Positions 25,101 through 35,490 of a DNA stretch of 64,000 nt are shown piece by piece. Position numbers and translations under genes: made by a program. Position 1 is the first letter of the stretch. Each line of letters starts with the position of its first letter. The notes beneath the pieces are model-generated. The model made no database searches. It saw only the letters and a list, made by a program, of their open reading frames with translations, and had not been told where the DNA came from. Source of the stretch: Halichondria panicea. Its lineage: Eukaryota; Porifera; Demospongiae; Suberitida; Halichondriidae. The DNA lies in NCBI RefSeq assembly GCF_963675165.1, contig NC_087392.1, forward strand, positions 1,875,001-1,939,000, given 5' to 3'.

Positions 25101-27644
25101 GCTGTTCAAAGTTGCTTTATTTATGCAAGTCAGTAAAGTACCTTCTCTTGCGAGGGAAGCTCCCCACTGGCTTTGATGGAGGCCCTCTCCTTGAAGAACA
25201 GTCTTCCAAGTCTGAGGAGTTTCGCAATTAGGATGGGGTCAGAGTGTAGGGCAGGGCCAAGGTGACAGAGCATGTCGATAGTGAGAGGGTACAGGTCCTC
25301 CATCTTGGAGCAGGTGGGGATGGGAAGGGTGGTGCTACTACGGGGCTTCCCCTTCACAGCACGAGAGGCGTAGCTGCATGGTTTATCAGATGGGCACACA
25401 GAGCTAATTATACAATCTGTTTGCTTCTAGTGAAATTGTGTACTTCAAAATCAGTATCGACCACTTCCCTATTGATACCCAGTAAGGGCTATAACAGTAA
25501 CTCACTTTCTATAGAGTGGCTCTAGGACGTGAGAGATGAGTGAACAGAGTGAGCGTGCTACCGGGGGCGACCAGACGGCCAGGAACTGTGGGAGGAGTTT
25601 CATAAGAGAGCATGCCCCCTCCCAGTCCCCGAACTCAATGAGGGCGTGGCATAGTCCAAGCTTCTGGTTGAACTCTATCGATAGCAGACGCTCTCTTTGC
25701 ACCTACACATGACGAAAGCAGATTACGTACACTTGCACAAAACAATACAGGGTACGGGTACTTTCAAGGATTTACATCCACACACATTGCATGAGTCAAC
25801 AACCACACCTTCTTCTCTTGCTCAGCGTCTGCTTCTTTCTGTAGTGTTTCCTCACTTTTCTCCTAGAGTGAGGGAATAACCTATAAGCTGAATAACATAA
25901 GATGTGATTCTTACTGCAAAGGAGACAATATTGGCCCTCTTTGCTCGAGTGAGGGCATCATCCAGTGATGATTGGTGCAGCTCCTTGAGTGTGGAGTCAC
26001 TCTGAGACAACTGTGAGAATGGTAACAGTTTGAAAGCATTATAAGTGTTGTTGCATATTATTAGACGTAGCATACACAGGCAGAGATGATGGTGCTTACG
26101 TGAGGGTACAAGTCCTCTAGTGTGACTAATCCGCGGTGTAAGAGGAGGGCAGAGAGCTTGTAGAGGGACGAGGGGGTGGGAGAGTCAGTACTGCCATCAG
26201 CACTCTGTGGAGAGTGGAAAGTCATTTTGTGCAGTAAAGAAATACTGATCACTGTCTCCACACCTGGAACTGGTGGAACTTGAAGCCGAGGACGTTAACA
26301 AAGGTGTTCTTTTCACAGGGGTAGTCGTGGAGAAGAGAGAGGAAGAACTCGTGCTGATCCAGGTGGCACTCAAATGCCTCCAGGATAACATCCAGCACTC
26401 GGTTAGGATCAAGGTTGAAACGACCTGCACACACACACACAGACAAGATTACAGCCACGAGGGTAAAATATTTACAGGCATAATCTGATGATGAGACAGC
26501 TTTGTCAGCATTCATAGCCATGGTTATGCACTGCTTTTACTGAGAAGCTACCCCTATGTCGAATACACACATGAGATGTGGTACTGACCAATGAGAGAGC
26601 GTATATTGTCGAGCATGGCTGGAGCAGCTGCCAGTGGCCTCTCCTCGTGACCCAGCTCCACCACCAGCTTAGAGTAGCCCTCGTTCTCCTCTCGGAACAG
26701 GTTAAACTTCTGCTGCTTGTAGCTGCATGACAACAGTTACACAGAATGTGTACAACAAACACGACAACTCTCAAAAATATTACGCTAGCTCAAAAGATAA
26801 GATTAAAACTTTGTGTAGAAGAATCGAATAATCACTCACAATAACTTTGTTTTGGTCTTGACATATTTCTGATTGAAATTCCTAGCTGAAGGGACCAGAC
26901 TGACTTGCTCCAGTGTCTCCATCTCTAGTCGCTCCTTCAGCAGCGGCTCTCCAACAGTTTTCTGAGGAAGCAGAAAACAATCAATTAGAGGCTTTATTAT
27001 AATAAGAAAAAATGGAGTGTCTGTCCCCTTGTTAGTTTAAAGTACGTGCCATAAGAGCGGTTGTCACGGAAACAAATGCAGTCCTCTCATCCTTGTTCTC
27101 ATTGCTGATCGTCTCAGCATCTGAAATACGTAAGAATTATATTATTGAGAAGGAAATTTTTTCCACGATCTTACCAAGCACGGCCAATAGGTCAGAGAGT
27201 ACAGAGGGCAAATCAGTGTCCAAGTCCTACATAATTATAAGTATGATTGGTATTGTATGATTGTGGGTTCCCCTTACGTATATAGATGTGAGTTCTGAGA
27301 TAAAGGTGGCCACATCCTGTCCGTCCAGTGCCCCAGTCACACAGTGCTTGAGCAGGTCGTACAGCATGCCACGCAACTCTATAATTCAGAAGCACATATT
27401 GACGTACTGTGTGGAATGTTATTATGTAGTACTAGTGTGCGTTTTCTCGTATTTGTCAGGTAGACCTCACCCACACAGTCGGTTCCATGTGTCCCAGTGG
27501 AGAGTACGTCCTCAAATAAAGCAAGGCTACAGTGGTGTGGTGTGTCACTTATTTATTGTAGGCCATCAAAAGACAGTCTACTTACGCCTTGTCATGGCCT
27601 TTGGTGCTCCAGTCCTTGACCAGCTCCTCTGATAAAGCCATCAT
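16158..27644 (-). CDS. THOC2: THO complex subunit 2
   Basis: Thirty-five exons give 1,498 residues (human about 1,593): 27644-27586, 27526-27471, 27378-27278, 27226-27175, 27120-27046, 26948-26840, 26722-26589, 26424-26264, 26204-26100, 26010-25915, 25862-25809, 25702-25506, 25373-25142, 24399-24269, 24147-24046, 23744-23660, 23460-23367, 23060-22883, 22752-22635, 22415-22236, 21890-21726, 21588-21514, 21376-21158, 20913-20772, 20500-20343, 20222-20162, 19962-19730, 19537-19392, 17994-17477, 17367-17248, 16976-16939, 16835-16740, 16529-16437, 16375-16307, 16202-16158. THOC2 is the scaffold of THO/TREX, coupling transcription to nuclear mRNA export. Diagnostic blocks: [78 protein letters not shown] and [19 protein letters not shown]. 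The last about 330 residues are Ser/Lys-rich and disordered. The exon 6 acceptor is uncertain (26948 or 26961; only 26948 keeps phase with a GT donor). Its 5' third is duplicated twice downstream. Confidence 0.96.
16588..16653. repeat. Short palindrome in a THOC2 intron
   Basis: TAGCCTCGTTCC...GGCCGG and its complement GGCCGGGAACGAGGCTA form a 66-bp near-perfect hairpin between exons 32 and 33. It may be a solo terminal fragment of a foldback element. Confidence 0.6.
18065..19190. repeat. About 586-bp diverged tandem duplication, THOC2 intron 28
   Basis: The block starting ACTAGAGCACTAAAGTGCAA at 18065 recurs at 18651. Later landmarks recur in the same order (TTTCTA...TAGTGACCC, then AACGCAGTGCTGTGGCA with CCAGGTGAG, at about 18590 and 19150). 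A shorter duplication of AGCTTTCTACTTTAGTGACC lies within the first copy (18386 and 18429). No coding frame; it fills most of the 1.4-kb intron. Confidence 0.8.
23517..23695. repeat. Partial tandem duplication of THOC2 exon 16 end
   Basis: The last about 30 coding nt of exon 16 (minus strand, near 23660-23690) and its donor-side intron recur about 90 bp further on, at about 23566-23600: GTCGAATATGACTCC followed by GGGAAACCGTCAG against CGGAAAACTGTGG. The distal copy lacks the GTAAGC donor (it reads GTAAGC to TTACATT in plus orientation) and looks non-functional. Confidence 0.7.
24625..24812. mobile_element. MITE family 1, copy in THOC2 intron 13
   Basis: The ends TATAGC(A/G)GGTATATTTCGAGGGTA are inverted over about 24 bp. 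The interior carries AAATGTTCG.GGTTTTCGC and AAACCTTTCTAA, shared with a second copy at 45111-45274 in SLX4. Length 188 bp, non-coding, and the termini abut TA. Confidence 0.82.
24880..25110. repeat. Dispersed repeat, copy 2
   Basis: Partner of the MRPS15 intron repeat at 4725-4930. The copies share GATTTTCTGAGAAGGAGCTC, the CTCAAAT...GGAAC region and TTAGACCAACAGAACTAAAG. It lies beside the MITE in the same THOC2 intron. No ends or coding capacity could be defined. Confidence 0.6.
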
Positions 27645-27858
27645 CCACCTTGTAGGTGCCTAGCCTAGCCTAGCGCCTTGTACGTACTATACTCTTGATT
27701 TACAAACCGTAAACAGACAGCCACGTGGCCAAGAACGAGGGCGGCCTTTAATTAATATGTACAGTGCGCATGCCTAAGCCATGTGCGCCCTGCGCCTTAA
27801 GCTTTAGCAAGATCTTTTTTGTTTTGTTTCTGCACAGTTGGAATTTGATCAAGGTAGA
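27645..27858. promoter_or_regulatory. Shared divergent promoter, THOC2 / GPI gene A
   Basis: 214 bp between the start codons of THOC2 and the first GPI-anchor gene. The segment includes GTGCGCATGCCTAAG, a motif also kept upstream of GPI genes B (near 32395) and C (near 38099) as TGCGCATGCCTA. Related sequence lies upstream of all three, so each GPI gene probably kept this promoter. Confidence 0.55.
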
Positions 27859-30014
27859 ATGAAGTTTGTTGCTCTAAGACTTATTGCTGTTTTGGCCCTT
27901 TCTCAGTTGGGTAAGTTCAAAGTGTGATTACCTATACGTACATTAGATCCAGTCTTGGCATCAGATCTAGGCTGTCATGCAAGATCTTAGTTATTCTATG
28001 CAGTGTAAGTTGCTATTATAAAGCTGTAGCACAGACGTATTTCATGTATTTGCTTAAGCAAATTAATAGTAGCCTGCTAGCTATAAAAAATTCTTTTAAA
28101 CCACATATTGGAGAGATTTAATAGCTATATAGAGAGTCAGAGACTTACATGACTGTGATAAGATGATTTTGGATCTACCACTAATTTTCCCCCACACAGT
28201 CTCTGCAGACTACGGTACTGAGACTTGTGATGGCTTGGATCATTTGAGTGAGAATGTAAACCCCACCCTGGGCCAGTGTACTCGCGATGCAGAGTGCACG
28301 CAAGTCAGCTGCAGTTCACAAACCTTTGGAGTGCCTGACGCATCCATAACTCTCCTACCTTGTAATGTACCTCCAGCCATCAATATTTTTGCCATTTCTG
28401 GAGGTGTAGTGGCAGGGGACTACACTACATCGACCAATGCAGTGGACCAGCCACTCGTCCTAGGGGGCACCACCATTGCTCTTCTTGACTGGATTGTTGT
28501 TTACAACTCTGTCAACATGGAATTTGAAATTCAAGTATGTTAATTGCCATAATTATATAGATAGGTAACTAATGTACAACCAATCGAGTTCATGCTGCTG
28601 TAGTTGTAGTATAGCTGGAGGCTTGACTGCTATTAAAATTTATGTGTCACCTTCCTTTCCAGATCAATGGATCAATTTTTCCTGACTTAAACACAAAGTC
28701 GCCTTTTTTCACTCTAACCACTATTCCGATTGATACGACAGTGTGTGCAGGTAAGCTATATAGCTGGCGTCCATGTGTCTCACTGCATGGTGTGCATATA
28801 ATATGCATATGCAGTCATGTTTCCAGTATAATTATACATATTCATGTTTTAATGTCATCGATCAGCAACAAATTTTTGATTTTTGCAGTTACAACACCTC
28901 CACCGACGACTACCAACCTTGTCACTACCAACGTTGGACCAACGAGTTACTGTAAGTAAATTGCTCTGTACGCTTTTTTGATATGCTGTCTCCACTAATA
29001 CATAGCTTATAATTATATAAGCATGCAGTATTACATTTTGATGCAAAAAATAAATTCAGCTTTTGGGCTTTCCTTAATTCCTATGGCCCCCAACCAGCAA
29101 TGTCTGGCGTCCATGTGTCTCACTGCGCTGCATGCATGGTGTGCATATAATATATGCATATGCATGCAGTCATGTTTCCAGTATAATTATACATCATGTT
29201 TTAATGTCATCGATCAGCAACAAATTTTTGCAGTTACAACACCTCCACCGACGACTACCAATCTTGGACCAACGAGTGGCTGTAAGTAAATTGCTCTGTA
29301 CGCTTTTTTTGATATGCTGTCTCCACTAATACATATAGCTTGTAATATATATATAAGCAGTATTACATTTTGATGCAAAAAAATTCAGCTCTTAATTGAC
29401 ATTATGACATCAAATTTATTATCAGTACACAGTATCTAGCCCCCAACACAGCCTCCTATCTATAGGTATACTGACAGCTAACTACACATTATGATCATTT
29501 TGTTCAGTGTCATTTTAGAATGCAAATACTGACTATTTTCCCAGAAGTATAGTATAATTATGAGAGGTCTAACCATGATAGTCGCAGTTACTTCTATAAT
29601 TATTACCACGTGCGTGCGCATCAGGAGTAGAGTGATTGGTGTGTGTGTGTGGACACAAAAATGAACTGTTTGAGAAACTGCTAATGAGACAATAGTGGTT
29701 GAAAAACAAATAGGCTATTGATAATTGCAACTTGTAGGCAATTAAAACAGTGTTTTCTAGTCGATCCAATCGTTGTTTTATATATTTATGATCATTCCTG
29801 ATCATTCCCCATATAATAATGTTAAGGTCGTTACAGTTATAATCTGTTTGCTGCTGTGCGATGAATCAACGCACAAGGTGAATACTCTATGAATATCTTG
29901 TTATGATAATTGTCTTGTAACTCTTATGCTAACTTTGTATCTGCAGGTGCTCCAAAACTTCAGTTTATGCTTGCTGGACTGATAGTATCCCTCCTTATAG
30001 CCATGCTTGTGTAA
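27859..30014 (+). CDS. Secreted six-cysteine protein A, probable GPI anchor
   Basis: Six exons (27859-27910, 28200-28534, 28663-28750, 28889-28951, 29234-29281, 29947-30014) give 217 residues. I recognise no known family. Residues 1-17 are a signal peptide (MKFVALRLIAVLALSQL). The module of about 140 residues has six cysteines in CDGL, CTRD, ECTQV, SC, LLPCN and VCAG contexts, an NGS glycosylation site, and LLDWIVVYNSVNMEFEIQ. Two short exons encode TTPPPTTT stalks, the second a tandem copy of the first. The last exon encodes APKLQF plus a hydrophobic tail (MLAGLIVSLLIAMLV) ending at the stop, as in GPI-attachment signals. The NYT site found in B and C is DYT here. The head-to-head THOC2 promoter suggests broad expression; function is unknown. 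Confidence 0.82.
28762..29370. repeat. About 340-bp tandem duplication containing the stalk exon
   Basis: A block from TGGCGTCCATGTGTCTCACT through the TTPPPTTT exon to the CTGTCTCCACTAATACATA intron motif occurs at about 28765-29010 and again at about 29103-29335. It adds a second Thr/Pro stalk exon to gene A. Both copies keep acceptor and donor in the same phase. Confidence 0.87.
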
Positions 30015-30196
30015 CTGTAATTACTGTCTTGACTACAACTCAGAGTTTAGCTTTCACTCTGTATTTACATATAATTATATAGCATGATAGATTTAGTGTG
30101 CAGTTTATCTGGTAAATGAATGATGATGGTGAGATAAAATGTCATAATTGAAGGCTAATTTTTTAGCTAGGTTTTCTCAGTAAAATTATAATAGTT

Positions 30197-31775
30197 TTAC
30201 AGTTCGTCTTTTCCAGTGCTTGCAGCCAGCAGTCCACAAGAATAAAAGTGTATCCTATCACTCCGAGCATCAGGAAGGTACTTCCTATATTCATCAACAT
30301 ACCATGCACACGATCGAAATTTCGGTCCAATCTTGTATCCACTGATAAAGAGAACTCTTCCAGTAATGAAGCTCAAAATGTAGATAGGTACCAGCTTCAT
30401 CTTGGAATCCTCAAGGTGTACGGTGAGGGCAAGAATGATAAAGAAGGCCAGTACTATCTGCTCAAAAGTGTTTGTGAGGATATTCTTTTCCACTTGGAGG
30501 AAGTGATTGTTCCTGGAAAATTCAAATGCCTCCAGGATAACATCCAGCACTCGGTTAAGATCAATGTTGAAACGACCTGCACACACACACAGACAAGATT
30601 ACAGCCATGAGGGTAAAATATTTACAGGCATAATCTTAGGATTAAATAGCTTTGCTCACCATTGATAGCCATGGTTATGGAGCTGCAAACTACCCCTATG
30701 TATTTACATAAATGTGGTACTGACCAATGAGAAGAACATATAATTATTGTCGAGCATGGCTGGAGCAGCTGCCAGTGGCCTCTCCTCGTGACCCAGCTCC
30801 ACCACCAGCTTAGATTAGCCCTCGTTCTCCTCTCGGAACAGATTAAACTTCTGCTGCTTGTAGCTGCATGACAACAGTAATCGACAGTAATTGACAACAA
30901 CACGACAACTCTCTATTACGCTAGCTCAAAAAATAAGATTCAAACTTTGTGCAGGAGAATTTTGAGAGATCAATCACTCACAATAACTTTGTTTTGGTCT
31001 TGACATATTTCTGATTGAAATTGCTAGCTGAAGGGACCAGACTGACTTGCTCCAGTGTTTCCATCTCTGGTCGTTCTTTCAGCAGCGGCTCTCCAACAGT
31101 TTTCTGAGGAAGCAGAAAACAAGAGGCTTTATTATAATAGAAGAAATGGAGTGTCTGTCCCCTTGTTAGTTTAAAGTACGTGCCATAAGAGCGGTTGTCA
31201 CGGAAACAAATGCAGTCCTCTCACCCTTGTTCTCATTGCTGATCGTCTCAGCATCTGAAATACGTAAGAATTATATTATTGAGAAGGAAATTTTTTCCAC
31301 GATCTTACCAAGCACGGCCAATAGGTCAGAGAGTACAGAGGGCAAATCAGTGTCCAAGTCCTACATAATTATAAGTATGATTGGTATTGTATGATTGTGG
31401 GTCCCCTTACGTATATAGATGTGAGTTCTGAGATAAAGGTGGCCACATCCTGTCCGTCTAGTGCCCCAGTCACACAGTGCTTGAGCAGGTCGTACAGCAT
31501 GCCACGCAACTCTACAATTCAGAAGCACATATTGACGTACTGTGTGGAATGTTATTATGTAGTACTAGTGTGCGTTTTCTCGTATTTGTCAGGTAGACCT
31601 CACCCACACAGTCGGTTCCATGTGTCCCAGTGGAGAGTACGTCCTCGAATAAAGAGGCTACAGTGGTGTGGTGTGTCACTTATTTATTGTAGGCCATCAA
31701 AAGACAGTCTACTTACGCCTTGTCATGGCCTTTGGTGCTCCAGTCCTTGACCAGCTCCTCTGATAAAGCCATCAT
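30197..31775 (-). pseudogene. Chimeric THOC2(5')::MAPEG(3') pseudogene, unit 1/2 junction
   Basis: Read on the minus strand, it starts with copies of THOC2 exons 1-7 and the first part of exon 8 (to [17 protein letters not shown]). It then passes in frame into the C-terminal half of the MAPEG-like protein (NNHFLQVEKNILTN...). Damage: exon 2 has a 2-bp deletion; exon 7 carries TAA at 30815-30817 (GGC TAC to GGC TAA); and a 4-bp insertion near 30310 shifts the MAPEG frame, restored by a 1-bp loss before the GLLAASTGKDEL end. All splice sites checked are otherwise kept, so it may still be transcribed from the THOC2-type promoter. Confidence 0.88.
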
Positions 31776-32476
31776 CCACCTTGTACAATGTACCTACCAG
31801 CCAGTATGTACAACTCTGAACTGTACTAGATCTATACATGAAAAAACCTTTGTTGATGTCAGGGTATGGTATTCAACCCATATGCACCCTCTAACAAGAA
31901 TACAACCCTAACACGAAAGCATGAAATGGAAAAGAAAAGAGCTTACGAGCAGAGAATCAGGGAGGTCGAGCATGCTTCCTTCACTCCAAGTGTATTGTCA
32001 GCCCATAGATAGATCTACTATGTAGTATCTATGGTCAGCCAGTGGAGGCCTCGCTAAAGGTGCTACAGTATTCTACAAAAGACTTGCCACAATGCTCACA
32101 GAGAAGTGGGACCAGTCCTACAGCAGTACTATAGCAGTACTATACTTTAATACTATAAGCTGGCTCAGATGCACCATCTCCTTCAGCCTTCTAAGATCAG
32201 CAGTACAGACTACAGTGCATACGCGGTGCACGCTCGTCCAAGGGGAAGGCAGCAAGATCTATACCCCTTGTAGACTTTGTGGCCGCCGAGACCAACCTCA
32301 GGCCATGCTGAACTCTATAACTTTGCCATTATTATCATTACAACGTCATGTCCATCACTAAAAATTTTTCACGATTATGTGCTCACCTTTCTACTGCGCA
32401 TGCCTATACTGCTATAGCCTATTAATTAACATCTTTTGCTAAAGTTGTAAAGTAGTAAAGTTGTAAAGGTAGAAAA
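31776..32476. other. Spacer between pseudogene and GPI gene B
   Basis: About 700 bp corresponding to the THOC2/GPI promoter region but expanded. It contains segments shared with 37090-37285 and 38044-38090 of unit 3 (GAGAAGTGGGACCAGTCCTA, GCTCAGATGCACCATCTCC, GCCGCCGAGACCAACCTC), with the ATTGTGGCAAG region next to it. No coding exon found. The last 80 bp before gene B resemble those before gene C. Confidence 0.55.
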
Positions 32477-35037
32477 ATGAAGTTTGTTGTTCTTAATCTT
32501 GTTGCTGTTTTGGCCCTTCAGCTAGGTAAGTTCAGAGTGTGGTTACCTATAATATGTACACTAGATCTAGAACTATAGAAGTCTTGTCATCAGATCTAGA
32601 ACAGGGCTGTCATGCTAGATCTAGGTGTACTAAATATAAAGCTTTAACAGTATTTGTTTACTAGTACCAGGAGTGCACTCCTGTAGTACAGTATAGTAGC
32701 CTGATATATAGTTATAAAATACTTCTTTGCACATGGTAACGGGAATCAAATACAGACAGTGCAGTGTAGTGAGATTTAATCATGATAGAGCAGGCCCAGT
32801 GACTTCCATGTGATCATTGACAGAGGAGTAGGAAGATGTTTTTGTAAGGGGGTGCTGAAGGTGGCCAGAGGCCACTGACAAATCTGGGGGGTCTGGGAAA
32901 ATTTTGGCATTCTACATTCCCGAAGATAAATTCTAAGCAAATTTGGTATAAAATTATCAGTATCAAAATTTGCCAATTCTACGTGAGTTTACCTGGATAA
33001 ATTGTTCTGCTATACAATGTATATACTGTTAAGTGGGTATGATTGTTTAATCTACATGATTGTCATTACTTATAAGAATATCTACGATGTGGTTCATCTA
33101 GCTGACCTTTGTACTGTGTACGTAACTATGCTAGTATAGCTAGCTAGCTCAGTAACTATTAGCTACTAGCTCGACCACTATACTAGGTGCTATATCAAGC
33201 TAGCTACGTAGCTGTTCTGAACTTCATGGAGCAAGTAGGTAAGGTAGCTTGAGATAAGGGGGTGCTCCAGCACCCTGAGCACCCGTGCTTCCTACGCCAC
33301 TGATTGATGATTTAGATCTACCACTATGCACACCACACAGTCTCTGCAGACCACGGCACTGGGACTTGTGATGGCTTGGATCATTTGATTGAGAATGTGG
33401 ACCCCATCCTTGGCCAGTGTACTCGAGATACAGAGTGTACGCAAGTCAGCTGCTCAGGTTCACAAACCGTTGGAGTGCCTGATGCAACCATAACTCTCCT
33501 ACCTTGTAATGTACCTCCAGCCATCAATATTTTTGCCATTTCTGGAGGTATAGTGGTAGGGAACTACACTACATCGACCAATGCAGCGGACCAGCCACTC
33601 ACCGTAGGGGGTACCACCGTTGCTCTTCTTGACTGGATTGTTGCTTACAACTCTGTCAACATGGAATTTAAAATTCAGGTATAGTTATAATTATTGTAAA
33701 ACCAAGTGAGGCATGCTAATTTTGTGGTGCTGTAGTTGTAGTATAGCTGGAGGCTTGGCTGCCATTAAATGTGTCACCGTCCTTTCCAGATCAACGGATC
33801 AGTTCTTCCTACCTTAAACATGAAGTCGCCTCTTATCAATGAAACCATTATTCCAACAGTGTGTGCAGGTAAGCTGTGCTGTAGCTGGCGTTCATATGCC
33901 TCACATTCATATAATATATGCAGCCATGTTTCAAGTATGTACATCATGTTTTAATGTCATGCAGGTACAACACCTCCACCGACGACTACCAACGTTGGAC
34001 CAACGAGTGACTGTAAGTAAATTGCTATGTATGCTTTTTTGATAAACTGTCTCCACTAAATACATAGCTTGTGACCAGTATTACATTTTCATGCTATTCA
34101 TCTCTTGGCTCTTGGGCTTAATTCCTTATTCTTATGGTCCCCCCAACTGTAGCAATGTTTTATATTATCGGTAGACACAATGTCTATGGTCCCCAACACA
34201 ATAACAGCTAACTACGCGTTACCATAATACTTTGTCTGCGGCTATTAGAGGGGGAAATTCCCAAAAGTACTATTGTTTATGTGAGGTCAAGGTCTAGCTG
34301 CAGTATGATAATTGTTAATTTTCACCTCCCAGCCTTGTCTTGTGATGGCTTGAGTGATTTGACTGAAAATGCGGACCCCATCCTGGGCCTGTGTACTCGA
34401 GATGCACAGTGTACGCAAATCAGCTGTTCAGGTTCACAAACCGTTGGAGTGCCTGATGCAACCATAACTCTCCTACCTTGTAATGAACCTCCAGCCATCA
34501 ATATTGTTGCGATTGCCGCTGCTGGAGATGTGATAGGGAATTACACTACATCGACCAATGCAGTGGACCAGCCACTCGCAACACCAGAGGGAATCACCCT
34601 TGTTCGTCTTGACTGGATTGTTACTTACAACTCTGTGAACATGGGACTTAAAATTCAGGTACCGTATTATTATTATTAATAATTTAAACACCAAGTGAGC
34701 CAGATAATGGTGCTGTAGTTGTAGTATAGCTGGAGGCTTGACTGCCATTAAATGTGTCACCTTCCTTTCCAGATCAATGGATCACTTTTCCCTGCTTTAG
34801 ACATGAAGGTACCTCTCTTCAATACAACCACTATTCTGATAGATACGTCGGTGTGTGCAGGTAAGCTGTGATGTATAGCTACTGAGTACACCAGTTACAA
34901 TTTTTTTGCAATTTGCTGAATGTTAAGCACCAGAGTTATTATACTCTTACGCTAACTTTGTATCTGCAGGTGCTCCAAAACTTCAGTTTATGCTTGCTGG
35001 ACTGATAGCCTCCCTCCTTGTAGCCATGCTTGTGTAA
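32477..35037 (+). CDS. Secreted two-module six-cysteine protein B, probable GPI anchor
   Basis: Seven exons (32477-32525, 33341-33678, 33790-33868, 33965-34012, 34333-34658, 34773-34860, 34970-35037) give 331 residues, the longest member. Signal peptide MKFVVLNLVAVLALQL. Module 1 (exons 2-3) and module 2 (exons 5-6) each carry the six-cysteine pattern and are joined by one TTPPPTTT stalk exon. Both keep the NYT and, in exons 3 and 6, NGS glycosylation sites. The GPI-type tail is almost identical to A. Module 2 differs by the block NIVAIAAAGD and LVRLDWIVTYN. All stalk and module introns interrupt codons after the first base, so modules can be added without breaking frame. Intron 1 carries a 482-bp transposon-like insertion. 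Confidence 0.82.
32821..33302. mobile_element. hAT-like non-autonomous element in GPI gene B intron 1
   Basis: The ends CAGAGGAGTAGGAAG and, inverted, CAGTGGCGTAGGAAG form 15-bp terminal repeats with subterminal GGGGTGCT / AGCACCC copies. CAG(T/A)GG(C/A)GTA ends are common in hAT elements. It is missing from the same position in genes A and C. The 8-bp flanks are similar but not identical (ATCATTGA, ATTGATGA). 482 bp, non-coding. Confidence 0.75.
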
Positions 35038-35490
35038 CTGCTATACAGTAGTCTTGAATACAACTCAGAGTTTAACTTTCACTATATAGATTTAGTGTGC
35101 TCTATTGTGAATAATGATAGTGGTGATTGAGATTGATAAATTTCATGATTATAGTATTGTCCTATTGTGTTTGTCACAATTCAGCTTTCATTATTGCTTT
35201 TGGTGGTTAGACAAAATGTATGAGCACAATACCCGATCATGCAGACAAACATCCTATTAAATCGAGAAACGGGAGAACTGAGGGGAGGGTTCCGTTGACC
35301 TCGTACCCAATCACAAAGAGACATCAGTCAACAAAGAAGCACATACAAATAAATTTACTGTAGTGTGAAATGGTAAAGATCAATACATAGTTAAAGCAAG
35401 AATGAGTATATCACCTGCAATCAGAGAGCAAACACACCAATCATCAATTAACACACTCAAATTACTGTTCTCAGATAAAATTAATTTGTT
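35038..35490. other. Spacer, GPI gene B / MAPEG tail
   Basis: Convergent 3' region, nearly identical to 40207-40667 downstream of gene C. It carries ACTCAGAGTTTAACTTTCAC and CAATACCCGATCATGCAGAC in both. No coding exon is seen. The near identity shows units 2 and 3 separated recently. Confidence 0.7.

Noticed and set aside
30197-31775. Functional second THOC2 gene
   Set aside because: It contains only exons 1-8, with a frame shift and an in-frame TAA, and lacks the remaining 27 exons.
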